Assembly: GCF_002105155.1 (NCBI RefSeq)
Contig: NW_019028991.1
Span: forward strand, 1 to 64,000
Length of the DNA: 64,000 bases
Source: Lobosporangium transversale
Taxonomy: Eukaryota; Mortierellomycota; Mortierellomycetes; Mortierellales; Mortierellaceae
Direction of reading: 5' to 3'
The position numbers and the translations under genes were made by a program. Numbering within the stretch: the first letter of the stretch is position 1; each line of letters begins with the position of its first letter. The notes beneath the pieces are model-generated. The model saw nothing but the letters and a program-made list of their open reading frames with translations, did not search any database and had not been told where the DNA came from. Below, piece after piece: positions 20,789 to 34,470 of this stretch.

Positions 20789-23588
20789 TTACATGATGAT
20801 ACAGGCCTTCTTCTCCTTCTTCTCCTTCTTTTCCTTCTTTTCCTTCTTTTCCTTCTTGCCGTTGGCTGTTACGGCGGCGGAAGCGGCCGTGGGTACTGAT
20901 GCTACTGCTGCAACAACAGGCTCTGTCTTGATCTCCTCAGTAGGCTTCAAGCTTGGGATGACTGTGACCTCTGGAACATCGTTCTTGTTGTCAGTAACAT
21001 CGGGAGTAGAAGATGATGCTTGCTCAGTTGTGGTAACGTCCTCTGCGCTTGTGACAGTCTTTTCCTCCTTCTCCTCAACCTTCCTAACTTCGGCTTCAAT
21101 GCGAGCAACCTCCTCTTCAGCATGACGCAGATCGGCTGCAGCCTGCTTCTCGGCCACGGCCTCCACAGCAGCCTTTTCCTCCGCAGCCTTGGTTTCTGCA
21201 GCCTTACGAGCGGTTTCCTCTTCAGCAATGCATCTCTCCTCAATAGCCTTCTCCTCTGCGGCCTTGGCTTCTTCAGCGATACGCACGGCTTCTTCGGCAG
21301 CTGCCTTCCCTTCTGCGGCTTTTGCCTCTTCTTCAGCAAGACGTTTCTTCTCGGCAGCCGTCTCCTCGGCAGCTTTAGCTTCCGAAGCAATACGTGCGGC
21401 TTCCTCCTCTGCAGCCTTCTTGGTCTCGGCCTCAAGACGAGCTTCCTCAGCCTTACGAATTGCTTCCTCTTCAGCAGCCTTTAATTCAGCAGCCTTATTT
21501 TCAGCAGCACGCTTTTCCTCATCAGCAAGGCGCTTCTCCTCGGCGGCCTTTTCTTCAATAGCCTTACGGGCAGCCTCCTCCTCCGCAGCCTTGCGAGCAG
21601 CTTCTTCCTCTGCAGCCTTATGAGCAGCTTCCTCCTCTGCAGCCTTACGGACAGCTTCTCCCTCTGCAGCCTTCCGGGTAGCTTCTTCCTCAACAGCCTT
21701 GCGAGCAGCTTCTTCTTCAGCGGCCTTGTGAGCAGCCTCCTCAGTGGCTTTGCGAGCAGCTTCCTCCTCTTCAACCTTGCGAGCAGCTTCCTCCTCTTCA
21801 ACCTTGCGAGCGGCCTCTTCAGCAGCCTTACGAGCAGCCTCTTCCTCAGCAGCCTTACGAGCAGCCTCTTCCTCAGCAGCCTTACGGGCAGCCTCTTCCT
21901 CAGCAGTCTTACGAGCTTCCTCCTCAACAGCCTTGCGAGCAGCCTCCTCAACAGCCTTACGAACAGCTTCTTCCTCTGCAGCCTTACGGGCAATCTCCTC
22001 CTCAGCAGCCTTGCGAGCAGCTTCCTCCTCTGCAGCCTTGCGAGCAGCTTCTTCCTCTGCAGCCTTGCGAGCAGCTTCTTCCTCTGCAGCCTTGCGAGCA
22101 GCTTCCTCCTCGGCAGCCTTGCGGGCAGCCTCTTCCTCAGCAGCCTTGCGGGCAGCCTCTTCCTCAGCAGCCTTGCGGGCAGCTTCCTCCTCTGCAGCCT
22201 TACGGGCAATCTCCTCCTCAGCAGCCTTGCGAGCAGCTTCTTCTTCAGCGGCCTTGTGAGCAGCCTCCTCAGCGGGCTTTGCGAGCAGCTTCTTCCTCTG
22301 CAGCCTTGCGAGCAGCTTCCTCCTCAGCAGCCTTGCGAGCAGCTTCCTCCTCAGCAGCCTTGTAAGCAGCTTCCTCCTCAGCAGCCTTACGGGCAATCTC
22401 CTCCTCAGCAGCCTTGCGAGCAGCTTCTTCTTCAGCGGCCTTGTGAGCAGCCTCCTCAGCGGCTTTGCGAGCAGCTTCTTCCTCTGCAACCTTGCGAGCT
22501 TCCTCCTCAGCAGCTTTACGGGCAGCCTCTTCCTCAGCGGCTTTGCGAGCGGCCTCTTCCTCAGCGGCTTTGCGAGCGGCCTCTTCCTCAGCGGCTTTGC
22601 GAGCGGCCTCTTCCTCTGCAGCCTTGCGAGCAGCCTCTTCCTCAGCAGCCTTACGGGCAGCCTCTTCCTCAGCAGCCTTGCGAGCGGCCTCCTCCTCTGC
22701 AGCCTTACGGGCAGCTTCTTCCTCTGCAGCTTTCTCCTCTGCGGCCTTGCGAGCAGCCTCCTCAGCAGCCTTCTTCTCAGCAATGCGCTTCTCTTCCGCA
22801 GTCTTTTCTTCAGCTGCTAAACGGGCCGCTTCCTCCTCAGCAGCCTTCTTGGCAGCAGCAGCCAGAGCCTCAGCCTCCTGATCCTGTTTTTTTTGATCTT
22901 CAACAGTGGGTGCAATGGCGGTCACCTGAGTGATGGCAGTAACATCTGTATCAGCAGCAGGCTTGACTTGCTCGACAGGGACAGTAGCAGTTGGTTCTAT
23001 TGAGCCGATTTGATTTATTTGCGTGAGTAAACAATGGACCAAAAGATTTTGAACACCAAAAAAATTATCCGAACAACATGTGAATTAAAACCAGATGGGG
23101 GTACACGAGATAGAACATGTACATTCCATCCCCTCAAAAAAAGTCCACATGCCACCATGTACAAGTCATGCGCGACAAAACGAAATAACATACAGAACAA
23201 AGGGTCCGTAAAAAGACTAAGGAAAGTTTTTTTTTTTTTTTTTTTTTTTTAAACCGAATCCAATGTCAACTTCGATCATTCATAAATAAATAAAAAAAAC
23301 ACACAGGTACTGAAAATATGAGATTGCAATGGTGGCAATAACAATTTTTTTGCAGCGATCTCTTTCCCAAACTGGAGAGATAAGCATATTACAATGCCTG
23401 TTTGTTTACAAAAGGGAATTGAGGAAGGAGATGCGGAGTTGAAAAATAAGCATTCATAAAGCAAATGCAGATATCTTCCTCCAAACCAGATTATAGAACA
23501 AAGACAAAGAAGACAAAGAAGGAAAAAGTAGCGCCTTTTTTTTTGAAAAGAAAAAAAAAAAAAAAAACATACCAGTGGTATTAGTCAT
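20789..23588 (-). CDS. Ala/Glu/Lys/Arg repeat protein with polybasic CaaX end, one frameshift
   Basis: A 16-nt first exon (23588-23573, MTNTT plus one base) splices across a 576-bp intron to 22996, continuing [16 protein letters not shown]. The body is dozens of near-perfect 9-residue units of the type AARKAAEEE (27-bp period), which should form a long charged single alpha-helix or coiled coil. A less regular [12 protein letters not shown] region follows, then an acidic and Thr-rich linker, five KKE units and the terminus KKACIIM. Cys-Ile-Ile-Met is a good CaaX box, so prenylation beside a basic patch would anchor the protein to a membrane. At about 22272-22274 one unit has GGG where sister units have GG, which breaks the frame. 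Without that extra base the product would be about 740 residues. I know no named orthologue. Confidence 0.7.
21540..22760 (-). repeat. 27-bp coding minisatellite
   Basis: Head-to-tail 27-base units (minus strand GCTGCCCGTAAGGCTGCTGA and variants) encode the nine-residue repeat. Units differ mostly at third positions, which shows selection on the protein and also homogenisation. Copy number is likely to vary between strains. Confidence 0.85.
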
Positions 23589-24153
23589 TATGTGAGAGAT
23601 GTAAGATGATTAAGAGAATAAAAGAAGTAAATAAACGAGCGCAGAAGATATTAGAGTATGTTTATAGGACAAACGTTAAAGAGTCAGTCGTAACAACTAC
23701 AAAAAATATTGATAAGAGGTATAAAAAGAAAAGAAAGGAAAGGAAATAAAAATTGGATAGTAGATTTGATTGAGTGGTAATGGTAAGAGATGAGGATGAG
23801 GGATGTAAGAATGATGAAGAAAAGTAAAAAGGGAAGAGAGAAGCTCAGAGGTTCGCACGAGTTTTTATTTTCATTGAGAGCAAAAAAAAAAAAATTCTGA
23901 CCCAGTACAGCCAGTACAAGAGTACAACAAATACAAACAGTACAAAATGAGTTTTTCTGCTCTTCAGTGTTACAGTTGTTGCTGAAGGAACTGCATTTCA
24001 ATTTGACTTTGTGTAAATAAATAAATTAGTTCTTGGAATTGAGGAAACTGGGGTGTTTACTTTCACTCTTGCTACATCTTGCTATTACTATTCAAATAAA
24101 AAAAAAAATTGCTCAGCAGCCATGTTATAAACATAGATGCAAATATATTTATA

Positions 24154-24205
<52 letters not shown>

Positions 24206-25547
24206 CTGTCTTCGATTGCTCATCAACTTTTTTTAAATTTTTCCCTTTGATCGTTGAGGACATATATATATATATATTACTCTACTGATAAATATACTTT
24301 AACTCACAAGAGTTTGTTGCATGAGTGAAAACAAAAAGTAAGGGACGAGAGCTGATAAAGCGTCAGCCATTGATCGAGAGGACTTGGATGAATGAATGTG
24401 AAGAAAAAAAAAAAAAAAAAAAAAGATAGTGAGAGCAAAACGTGCCGAGAGAGCATTCCTTTCTTTTGTGATCTCTTTGTGAGCACGCTTTTAATGTGGC
24501 AGTGGTCTTGAACGACTTTACACATGAGGATTAAAAAAAAAGTAAAGGTGAAGGATAAGGACTCAAGAGGCAACAAGTCTTTTTTTTTTATTTTTTTATT
24601 ATTTTGTTTTATTTTTTATTTTAATTTTAATAGTTCAAAGATATAAAGTAGGAAGCAAAACGACTCGTACCATAGTTCATGTATTCTTGTGTTTAAAAAT
24701 ATGGATGCATGTCTTTATTTTGTTGCATGGCCAAAAGATAAAAATGTCTAGTGATGGGAAGGGGGAGGGGAATAGAAGACATTATTGGTATCCTGGGTCA
24801 GTGACCCTGACTGAACCATGTCCTCTCCCTTTCCCCTTCCCCCTTCCACTCTATACGTGAGAAGGAAGTATTCAGAGGGAACATTGGAAACATTTCCACT
24901 CTTTGCCTCATCAAATTCATCTTCATGTTCATATTATACTTTTTTTTTTTTTTCTGCAAAGGCGAGTTGTTCTTTTGAGGTGTCACCAATGTTTGTTACT
25001 TGCTTAAAACATTCACGAAGATCAAACTTCTTTTTTGTGTGCGTGTGCATGTGGCCACATGTGAGTTTGAAATCCATTGGGTATTGAGTGTAACTGTTCA
25101 AAGAAATGACAAGCCAACCAAACAACAAATAAAACAAATTAGACAAATTTCTAGGAGTCACCGACAGAGTGAAAGCCAATCATTTCAACAATTTTGCTTA
25201 GACCAGCCAGCCTTACCAACAGGTAGTCTGTTACAATTACATATATATAATATATATATATAATAAATATTATATTTTATCTAAATGTAAAATGGTAAAC
25301 CAAAAAGCCAATAAATCATACCCTACATACAATCCTTGGCTTTGAATCTGAAACACAGTTGGGTATGTTGTTTAGGCAAGACTATTCGTTCATATTTGAA
25401 GCATTCAGGTGGCTGAACAGTCAACAGGAAGTAGGGAAGGGCCAAGTAAAATCGGGAATGCAATTTCAGGAAATTGATAGAGCTTTATTTCACACTTTGA
25501 CACCTTGTGGTTTTATATGTATTAGTATATTTGTATCAGATACATAG
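23589..25547. other. Intergenic, AT-rich with microsatellites
   Basis: Contains (TA)n tracts (24180-24206, 24261-24278, 25240-25262) and several T or A runs, for example 24157-24179 and 24403-24424. No coding signal on either strand. It separates two genes read in the same minus direction. Confidence 0.5.
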
Positions 25548-26876
25548 TTACACAGGTGGCACAGGTAAAGACTTGACAACACATCCCTCTCGTCCACCAT
25601 CCACAAATACTGCGAATCGCTTCACACCCCCAAGTCCCGCATCATTTGATCCCGATGATCCCGATCCTGTTGTTGCAGCGCCCGTAGACACCAACGCGTA
25701 AGCAAACCGACCCACTAAATCTGTGTACCCATCCTTCCAGAACACGGCTTCACCACCTTGTTTCATCTCTGCATACACCTTCACATAGCTTCCTCGGATC
25801 GGACGGTTATCGGTCTTGCAGACAACCCTCATCATACCCATACGCTCCACGCACTGCACCGCAATCGTTTGTGAGTAATATGCCTTCCAAGTACGCGTAG
25901 CCAAAGGTGGGCTCGTTGTCAAAGAGATCATCACGTTCGAATTCAAATACTGAGGCAAAAGCGGAACTACAAAGATTCCATCGCTGCCAACTGCTCGTTG
26001 CACAACATGCTTATCCGTACCATTGGGTTTCACGAGACGGTAGCTGTTGCTCGAATCGTCTTGCTTATTATTCTTCTTGTACCAATTCTGGTCACTGTTC
26101 GAATCCGATGATATCGACTCAGTTTCTCCTTGATCACTCAGAGTAAGAGGTGAAGCCGAGAACATGGTCTCTGCATCGATCGAGTAATATTCAACAGTGA
26201 TTTCTCGCACACCACGATGACGAACAGTCAGCATGTTTCTGTCCCCAATCTTAAAGTCCACCATTACGGGTTCTTCAGTATTGTCATCCTCTTCCCCTTC
26301 GTCTCCATTAAAAGTATCCTTCGACTGTTGATGATCCCCGCCAGCGCCTGTAGCAGTAGCGACAGCTTTTACAGCTGCTACAACAGTTGATGATGTCGAG
26401 GTGGACTGGCCTTCCTTGGAAGCAGTAGAAGAGGAGGATATCTCGTTTTCAGCCATCGATTGTATAACCTCATCAACATACAACTGCATGTCTTTGAACA
26501 GCTTGTTCCAGCGCTCTACAGGATAGTCTCGGTATTTGGTTAGCAATTTCTGGACTCCCGATAAATCTAGCCCCAGATCTGAGGCTACAGAGCCAACCTG
26601 AACCTCCACACACAGGCTCAAGTATGCCCAGAGGTAGTCATACTGGAGCTGTTGTAAGCTATTTCCTTGACTACCTCTGTTTTTCATAAGGTCGGATAAC
26701 TCTTGGAACTTGTCCTTGGCCTCTACGATTCGGTCCTGCGCCAAGAGGTAGACAATCAATACTAGCAAATCGCTAATGTCATGATGAGGCTTTTGGCTTA
26801 ACATTCTCAAGAACCGCGCATATTGATCTCTGAATCGATCATTCAAAATGGCAGCGGTACGTGTAGCTTTATGGGC

Positions 26877-26907
<31 letters not shown>

Positions 26908-26956
26908 AATGTATATATAAGTTGACTCGATCTACTCCATATTCAATCGAATACAC

Positions 26957-27001
<45 letters not shown>

Positions 27002-30000
27002 TAAAATAAAAAAAAAAAAAATAAAAAAAAATTAAATAAATGGATAGGAGGAAACTAACCTCTCGAGTTGATTAAAGGGAAGTATTCCAGATATTTAAGC
27101 GAGGTATCCCATGGACCCTCTAGCCTTGAGCGGGCTGTTCGGACAAATACGCTTGATTGAAACCAATCTCCAGTGTTAATAGTAGACGGTGGTAGATTCA
27201 TTAGATATTCCTTGACTAATTCCTGATCCTGGCCTGTCAAAGCGACGCTCCAGATCGCTTCATTATACTCTTGTCGCAAACGCAGTGCTGATGTCACTTG
27301 CTGCAAGAACTTCCTATCCTTATATAGCCGAGGTAACAGCTGATCGGTCGGCAAATTATCCAATGGGCTGGTTTTTAGTTTATTCAAGATGTCGTCTTTG
27401 CTACCATGCTTGAGGACATAGTTCCACGTTCTAGTGTCTGTCGCTTCCTTGTGGCCAGGCTCTGGGGCCCTGACTTTAAGAGTTGCAGGGGTTGCGTACG
27501 CGATCACATCCTCATAATTCGATACGTGTGCTGGATAGTGGGGGAAGTCGCCTTCTTCAGGGAAGTAGAATCCATACTCGTACTGGAATGTTCCATGGGG
27601 CTCAAGCTCGATGTCCTGTCCTGACTCCAGGCTATGATAGAGCGAGATTGACCCATGAGGAAGCTGGACTTCCAAATGTACTTTCATCGGATTAGGAGTA
27701 GCATCTAAGGAAAAGAGATGAAAAAAAAAAAAAAAAAAAAGTTAAGTATTCATATCATTGAGGCACCAACATATTTACGTAGACCATTCTATTATATTTC
27801 AACTTACTCATCAAGACAACATGGGCGCCATAAGATTCGAGTGGCCTGAATTCGGTACCTGGTTGGATGTATCGACGTACATAATCCCTCATAACTTCGT
27901 CGTATGTGGCCTTTTCAGTCTGCTCAAAGTACTGTTGGGTCACCAGGACTGATCCCGTCACAGGTGGTTCTACCAGCTCCTAATAGAGATATATAAAAAA
28001 ATAAAGAATAACGGATGGCCATGATAAATGATTCGTAAAGCTTTAAATCACGTGGAATCAAATTTTTCAGTCGCATAAAAAAAAAAGAAAAGAAAAAGAC
28101 GGTACCTTAGTAGAAGAATGGAAAATGATGGCAGGCGACTCCGATGAGATAACTAAGTTATGGCTCGCGGAGCGTGTTAACAATGTATTCTTTGGACGGA
28201 ATGCTACATCCAGTAGAGCAATTGTACCCATTGCATCTGTAAATGATCCAGCGTTCGCTACGAAGTTCTGTTATTCAGTATTGCAGCGAAGAAAAAAAAT
28301 AAAATTCAATAATCGTGGGTCAATGAGAATGCTTTCCTCGCTCTAGTTTTTTCTTTTACCTGAGACAGGAACGGTCCACCTTTAAATTCATCCCATTGGG
28401 ATAAATCCCACCAGAACTGGTTCGGCTCATATTCACTGTCGCTGTTTATGAAATCCTGTCTACCATAGTAATATGTCTCTGCCATTTCTTTGGTGAGGTC
28501 CACAGGCTTAAACCGACTGTTCAAGATCCTCTCCGCTTGGGATCGATCTCTGTCACCGGAAGCTGACACTCTTGCCATTCTGGCCATAGGGGCGGGAGGG
28601 GGAGGAGGAGGAGGAGAACTAGCATTGTAGGTAGCACATATAGCTCTGCTTGGGGTTTCATCAATAAGAGCAAAGCCCATATCTTCATCGCTTTCCTCAT
28701 CATCCTCATCATTACTAAATTAAATAAAAAAAATAAAATAAAAAAAAAAAAAGGATTCTTAATAAGTGAATTAAAGACGGTTTGAACAATCGATGAAAAG
28801 GTACTTACACGGGATCCGTAGGGGAATAGTTGGGCGACGAGGGTGAGTATCCCAAATCAGCACTAGCATCCGATGCTTTTAAGCTACCAGATTTCATAAC
28901 TGTCAAGAAAAGTTTGACATTGCTTGCCCCACGTCTGTGCTTCATCCTATCATTGAGCCACTGAGCCACCGCGGGTTTTAAGCTAGGGATGCGCTGAGCT
29001 AGGAGGCACTTTTCCATGCATGTCAGCACCCTGAATTCGTGAAGGGCCGTGTACTTTTCAAGTGGGGCGTCAATTAAGTAATCATCCATGAACGACTTCA
29101 GCAGTTTGTTCTAAAAGCAAGCATCAATTAATTGATTTAGGTGAACTTGATGACTTTTTTTTGATGTCAACAAAACACGACTCTGAAAAAACACAAGGGC
29201 TCCTCGGAAAAGTACTATAACATACCTTCAAATACGGTGCAACAACTGTGTTGAAGAACTGTCTATCTTTCCTGAAGAGAAACAAGTTGAGTTCATGGCA
29301 GTTCCATTTTGAAAACTTTTCTTTCTTGGCCTCATTTGAAAGACGATTCCAATCTGTGATAAATCCAAACTTGCTTAATGTCCGCTTATGGTCTTCTGTA
29401 GCAAGTAGGGTCATCATCAAGTCGTAGACCTGACTCACCGAGTTGATCACTCGAACATTAGATGACGAGCTGCTGTTTGATGTTAGTGTCACAGATGCGA
29501 CCGAGTATGATGGCTCACCATCAGTAGCCGATAGGGCCTGAGGTTCCAGATTAATCCCAATTCTATCTCCAATATAATGCTTTGTATGGTCCATCTGACT
29601 CTTGAACCGGAGGTCACGCTTCTGGAATCCCTCCTTGTCCGAAGTACCGTTTGCTTGGCGTGGAATCATAAACGATCGTTGAGTAGCCTGATAGCCATCC
29701 GAAGCGAAAATTTGAAGGAATGTTCCTTCTTTCAAAGCCGAGCAAGGGACACTAACAGTACCCGTAGAACCATCGGGGATCAAGTTAGCCAAGGCGACAC
29801 TTGGATGCGCCAAGAAGTTGAGTAGTGGACTCAAGCGTTCATGTCCTCGTCCACTTTCCTTGAACAGCATGCGGGCATTTGCAAGATCTGCACCACAAGC
29901 TCGAAGGCACGATGCGTTCGCTCCCATTGCTCTCTGTGTAATGGTTTCAGTAAGATCGTCACCCCGCATCACCTGCTTGGACATAGTAGTGTCGGCGATA

Positions 30001-32446
30001 CTCTGCGGTTATACCAAAAATAAAAAAAAAATAAAAAAAAAAAAAAAAAAAAAAAAGAAAACTATCAGTCTATCTCATCTTAAAATGTCTGACTGTTGTT
30101 AGTCAATTTGACTTACTCTAGGCGTGAGCAAGACACTAGGCTTTGTGAGCAGGTTCCCTGCCCAATGCGTTGACTGTGCTTTTCGGTTCAAAATGTATTG
30201 GTATTCTTCACCCAAGACACGGCCGGTCTTAAACGAGGTTGGTGAAAGCTCTGTTTTTGTGGATTTCCAAAGCGCTTCGTAATTCGTCGCCTTGATTTCA
30301 TCAAATACAGATGTTTCGTAAGGTACGAATTTGGAAGCAATTACGATGACTCTTGTCTCAGGGTTCCAGTTATAAAGTTGGATATCAACCGTCCGGCTCT
30401 CGGTATCAAGCATGGGCTCAGTAAGATACAGCGGGTGCTTGGAAGTCTCATGAACTTCCAACATTGGATTGGACTCAACGATATATTCTCCCAGTCCTTG
30501 GATTTTGGACGCTGAAGAGCTGGTGCGAGTGACTGCAAGCTGGCAGGTCACCTCGTCTCCGATTCGGAATCCGTAATGCCCTGCCTTCAACCCTCTAATC
30601 GTTAATAAGCCATTCGACAGCCGGATATGGTTAGTGTAGTCGTCCAACACACAAACGGGGCCATGATCCGGGTCTCCATTGACCGAGAAGAGGGCAATCT
30701 TGCGGATTGTACCCATATCCTGTCGCCCTAAAGGCAAGCAGATGGGCTCTCCCTCAACACTGTGGACCTTGGGGGGATATGTGTATTTTTCACGGCCGCA
30801 GATCTGCCATTTCATTCTAGAGGTCAGGCAGACAAGTTGTTCAATGTCATTTAAGTGCCCCAAATGGACCTGGCCGTTGTCATCTGTTCGTAAGCAGAAT
30901 ATGAGTCGCTCATGTTGGAGAGGATGCTCGACTTCAAGTTCTAGTGGGATACATGGCCGCTTCTCGCCATTCTTGCCAAGAGCAAGGACATTGTATCCAT
31001 CGGACTGTTTTTGAAGCAGCGTGACAAACTCGCCTGGGACTTGTACATTCACCCAACCATACTTCTCTCCAAGGTTCACCTTTTCATCCGAGCATGGACT
31101 TTAAAAATAAAATAAAAATAAAATAAATAAGTACTAGCGTATCATTATCATTAATGAGAGAAAAAAACCATTCCTATCCTCTTATTTTACCTGCCAAATG
31201 AGAAACTGCGAGACGCATTAAGGTCTTGAAACTCTCCTTTCGAGATGACCTTGACCTTGCCTGAGAGTGTCACGGTCAGCTTTGACAGGTTTTCTGGAAC
31301 CTGGAAATTGTACTCTGTCCAGTCTAGGTCATGGACTTTAAAATCTGGGACTGTTGTGGTCGATCGGATACTGTTCGTATCGTTGGCTTCGATTGATAGT
31401 TGTACTTGCTCAAGGAGCCTAATAGGGCAGATTGTAATGGTACTTCCTTGAATCTGGACAGTGGGTTTCACCAGAATCTGCATTGAACATCAAGGTATTA
31501 GAGAGTAGGTGAGTAATCCGCCCATATCCGCGGGTGGTCTACGAATGCACAGCATATCCGATGCACAGGCTCAATAAATTACCTTAGCTGTTGACCCAGC
31601 AATAAAAGATTCATGGTCGATATGGCATGCAAGCTTGAGAACATAATCCTCAATTCTATGGTAGAACTCACGGCGAGTCGTGAAACCGTTGTGAATGAGA
31701 TAGATATATGGATCTGAGCCCGCTGACGATGGATTCCTGTAAGGAATGATAATGTCACCATCTCTATTTGGCTATGAAATAAGCAAGAAAAATGAAGCAT
31801 TAAGTATCATCGGTCATGCCAGATTATTTTAAACAGAGTTTTGAGTTGTATACCTTGTAATAATAGCCGCTCAGCCACACGGAGCATTTCTCGGAGAGTT
31901 TTTTCTGGTTTTCATCAATGATGGTCAAGACATGCCCTGCAATACTTTGTCTCTCGATAAAATCAAGGCAGCCCTATCACAATAACATTAATTAGGTTTT
32001 TTGGAGCTCATCTTTGTAATTTCTGTCATACGAGAATAAAGTGTGTAACCTTAAAAAATTACCTTTGTAAAATAAGCAGAACTGTTCTCGCCGTTACTGA
32101 TCACATCCATGACAAACGCGCCTCGCCTGTTGGCTAGTTCTGGAAGTTCGACCTTGAGCTCGTGCATTTCGATCGCTGGGCGGTCCAGAGTTATATTGTG
32201 TTCCCAGTTGGGCGTCAGGCCATCTAAATTTAATTTTTGGCCCATGGTGGAATCACCATGTTGCTGTAGATACTCAAATGTTTTGACTTCAAAGACACGG
32301 ATAAGGATCCGCTTCGCGTTTTTGACCCTCAGCTTGAAGATCACAGGATCTGATGGCAGAAATTTTGAGGGATTGTCCGGTGAAAACTTGAGACTGGTCT
32401 TTTCTGTAAGCTCTGATAAACTTTCATTTTTTGCAAGTAATCCAGA

Positions 32447-32484
<38 letters not shown>

Positions 32485-34086
32485 CGCATACAAGGAATCA
32501 AAGAAAAAAGGTCCATAAGAAAAAAAAAAAAAAAAAAAAAAAAAAAGGAAAAAAAAGAAAAGTACCAGACGTACCACTTTGTAACATCCTTGTCTCCAGA
32601 GGTCAGCATGACGCGTGCTAAGAGAGGATCCAGAAATGCCGTCTCGAAATACTGTTTAAACTCATCTGAGGATTTGGCCTCAAGCATGAAATAAGAAAGA
32701 TGTTCTTTCACGACCTCACTATCACGCTCGGGCGATGCGGGACTAATCCTCTAAGGTTTTAATATAATGCGTTGTTACAAAAGCTTATTAAATAAAATAC
32801 CGTAAAGCAAGGAAAAGCGATGCCTGGAAGCAATCATTTACCATTGACCAATGAGCTAGGCCTTTACCCAACTCCACGTAATCGCCTTTTTCAACGTCTG
32901 TTCGTTTCTTTGCACGGTAGCTGGTTAGGTTCCGTGGGATTTCAACATATCTACGTTTTAAACAAAGTCAACAAACATAGCCATGAGGATTATTTTGGTG
33001 TGTACAAATCCTTTGTATTACGGAAGCGTAAATAAAAGCCCACCTTAAAAACATTGCCTTGTCCATGATGCCTTTGGCGAGACCACGTTCCAGACTCAAT
33101 AGGTAAACCGCTAACTTGTGTCGGTTGAACTTTGGTGACAACTCTTCTACAAACGCTAGCATCCTCTTTAACCAATCCTCATAGGCCCTTTCTTTATTCT
33201 CTGGAAACAGCTCAGGTATGATCCTCTGTTCCATCATTCCAACAAAGCCTTCATCGTCCATTACCCGTGGCTGTTCTTTCTTGATTGCCTCCAACTGAGC
33301 CCTTGTTAGGGACTCGAGCTTAGAGCCGTATGGGCTAGAGAACGAGAATTTGTTGTGCTGATATAGTCTCAAAACTATCTGCACCACTACTCTGTCAAAC
33401 TGACTTGTATCAGCTCTTCCAATGATTTCAAGACTCTTTGGCGAATACTTGATGTCAAGCTCATAGAACAGCTGCTTAAGCTGGTCTAAGTTCATCCGCT
33501 CCAGGATGGTCTCCATCCTTGGCTGTGCAATCAAATATGGCCACGTATCTGATCGAACATTTAATGGATAGGATTTAAATTCTTGAATCCGGTCCAGTAA
33601 CTTTTCGACCAATAGCTCAGTCTTCACCATCTTCTGGTCGAGGGCTGTAGGCAAATCATTGAGGCCGAGTGAAGGAGATTCAATCTCAGTTACTGCGCTT
33701 TCGGCAGCAGTAGTAACATCAGCATCTTGCTCTGGAAGTGACTCTTGATTGGAGTTAATGGTAGCTAAACTAGGGTCATGGTCTAGTCGTTTCAATAAGA
33801 TATCAGGCTTGACCGGAAACGCAAGCAATGCAATTTGTGTCTCCAGTTGCTTTAACTGCTCGATGTCCTTGACTACATTCGAACTCTCAGCCTCTTTGAT
33901 CAAAGCTGTAGCTTCATCAATGACTTGAGCCGTGGCTGGTTCTTCGCCAGATTGGAGCTGTTGCGAGAGATATCGAAGGCGGTAGAGATAATACTCCTCC
34001 GTACCCGTTGTCAAAGATTTGACCAGGTCGACGCGCGCTTCGGGCTTGAGAGCATAGTCTTCTTGAAACTGAGTGAGTATCGACAT
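25548..34086 (-). CDS. Very large conserved-looking protein, 2,343 residues, function unknown
   Basis: Fifteen exons, all phases closing: 34086-33044, 32950-32842, 32750-32575, 32447-32063, 31973-31854, 31771-31583, 31477-31191, 31098-30117, 30002-29226, 29110-28809, 28714-28360, 28267-28106, 27979-27808, 27704-27060 and 26875-25548. The first 380 residues or so are helical (MSILTQFQEDYALKPEARVD). The middle alternates predicted beta-rich stretches (IEMHELKVELPEL, LTVTLSGKVKVISKGEF) with helical ones. Around residues 1457-1500 lies an acidic and polyproline insert. The last 440 residues hold a Ser/Thr-rich insert followed by a beta-rich region (VKVYAEMKQGGEAVFWKDGY, then TDLVGRFAY). There is no signal peptide or TM helix. 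Beta repeats mixed with helical scaffolding recall macroglobulin-like or other large scaffold proteins, but I cannot name a family. The exon structure and composition leave no doubt that it is a real gene. Confidence 0.85.
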
Positions 34087-34470
34087 TAATACAGTGCAAA
34101 AATCAGGATGAGGTGGGGCCTAATAAAGATATATAGGGATTATTTTCACCGGTCAGGTGAAATGAAGCGATATAGGAGGTGTGTGGGAATAAATTTTTCC
34201 ACACCTTAAAAAAAAAAAATCGAAATTGAGACAGAGCTTGAATAATGCACGAAATGTGTTACTGAAAATAGAATATCGATGATGAGGTAAGGAACGAAAA
34301 AAAAAAAAAAAAAAAAAAAAATCGCGTTTCGTGGGGATCGCGGTCATTATATACTTGAATGCAACTTGGTGACGTCTTTTTTTATTTATTTATTTGCGCT
34401 GCGCCATTTCATTTACTGTTGTTACTCTTATTATTAAGGTACGTGTATATTACAAAAGGACATTCACCGC

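Noticed and set aside
21620-22933. Long plus-strand open frames rich in Ser/Leu/Ala opposite the repeat protein
   Set aside because: They are antisense shadows of the 27-bp repeat array, whose periodic composition keeps all frames open. They have no start context or splice support.
26959-26996. 38-base T run as a transcription terminator or origin
   Set aside because: It sits inside an intron of the 2,343-residue gene, and similar runs are scattered across the window without a consistent position relative to genes.
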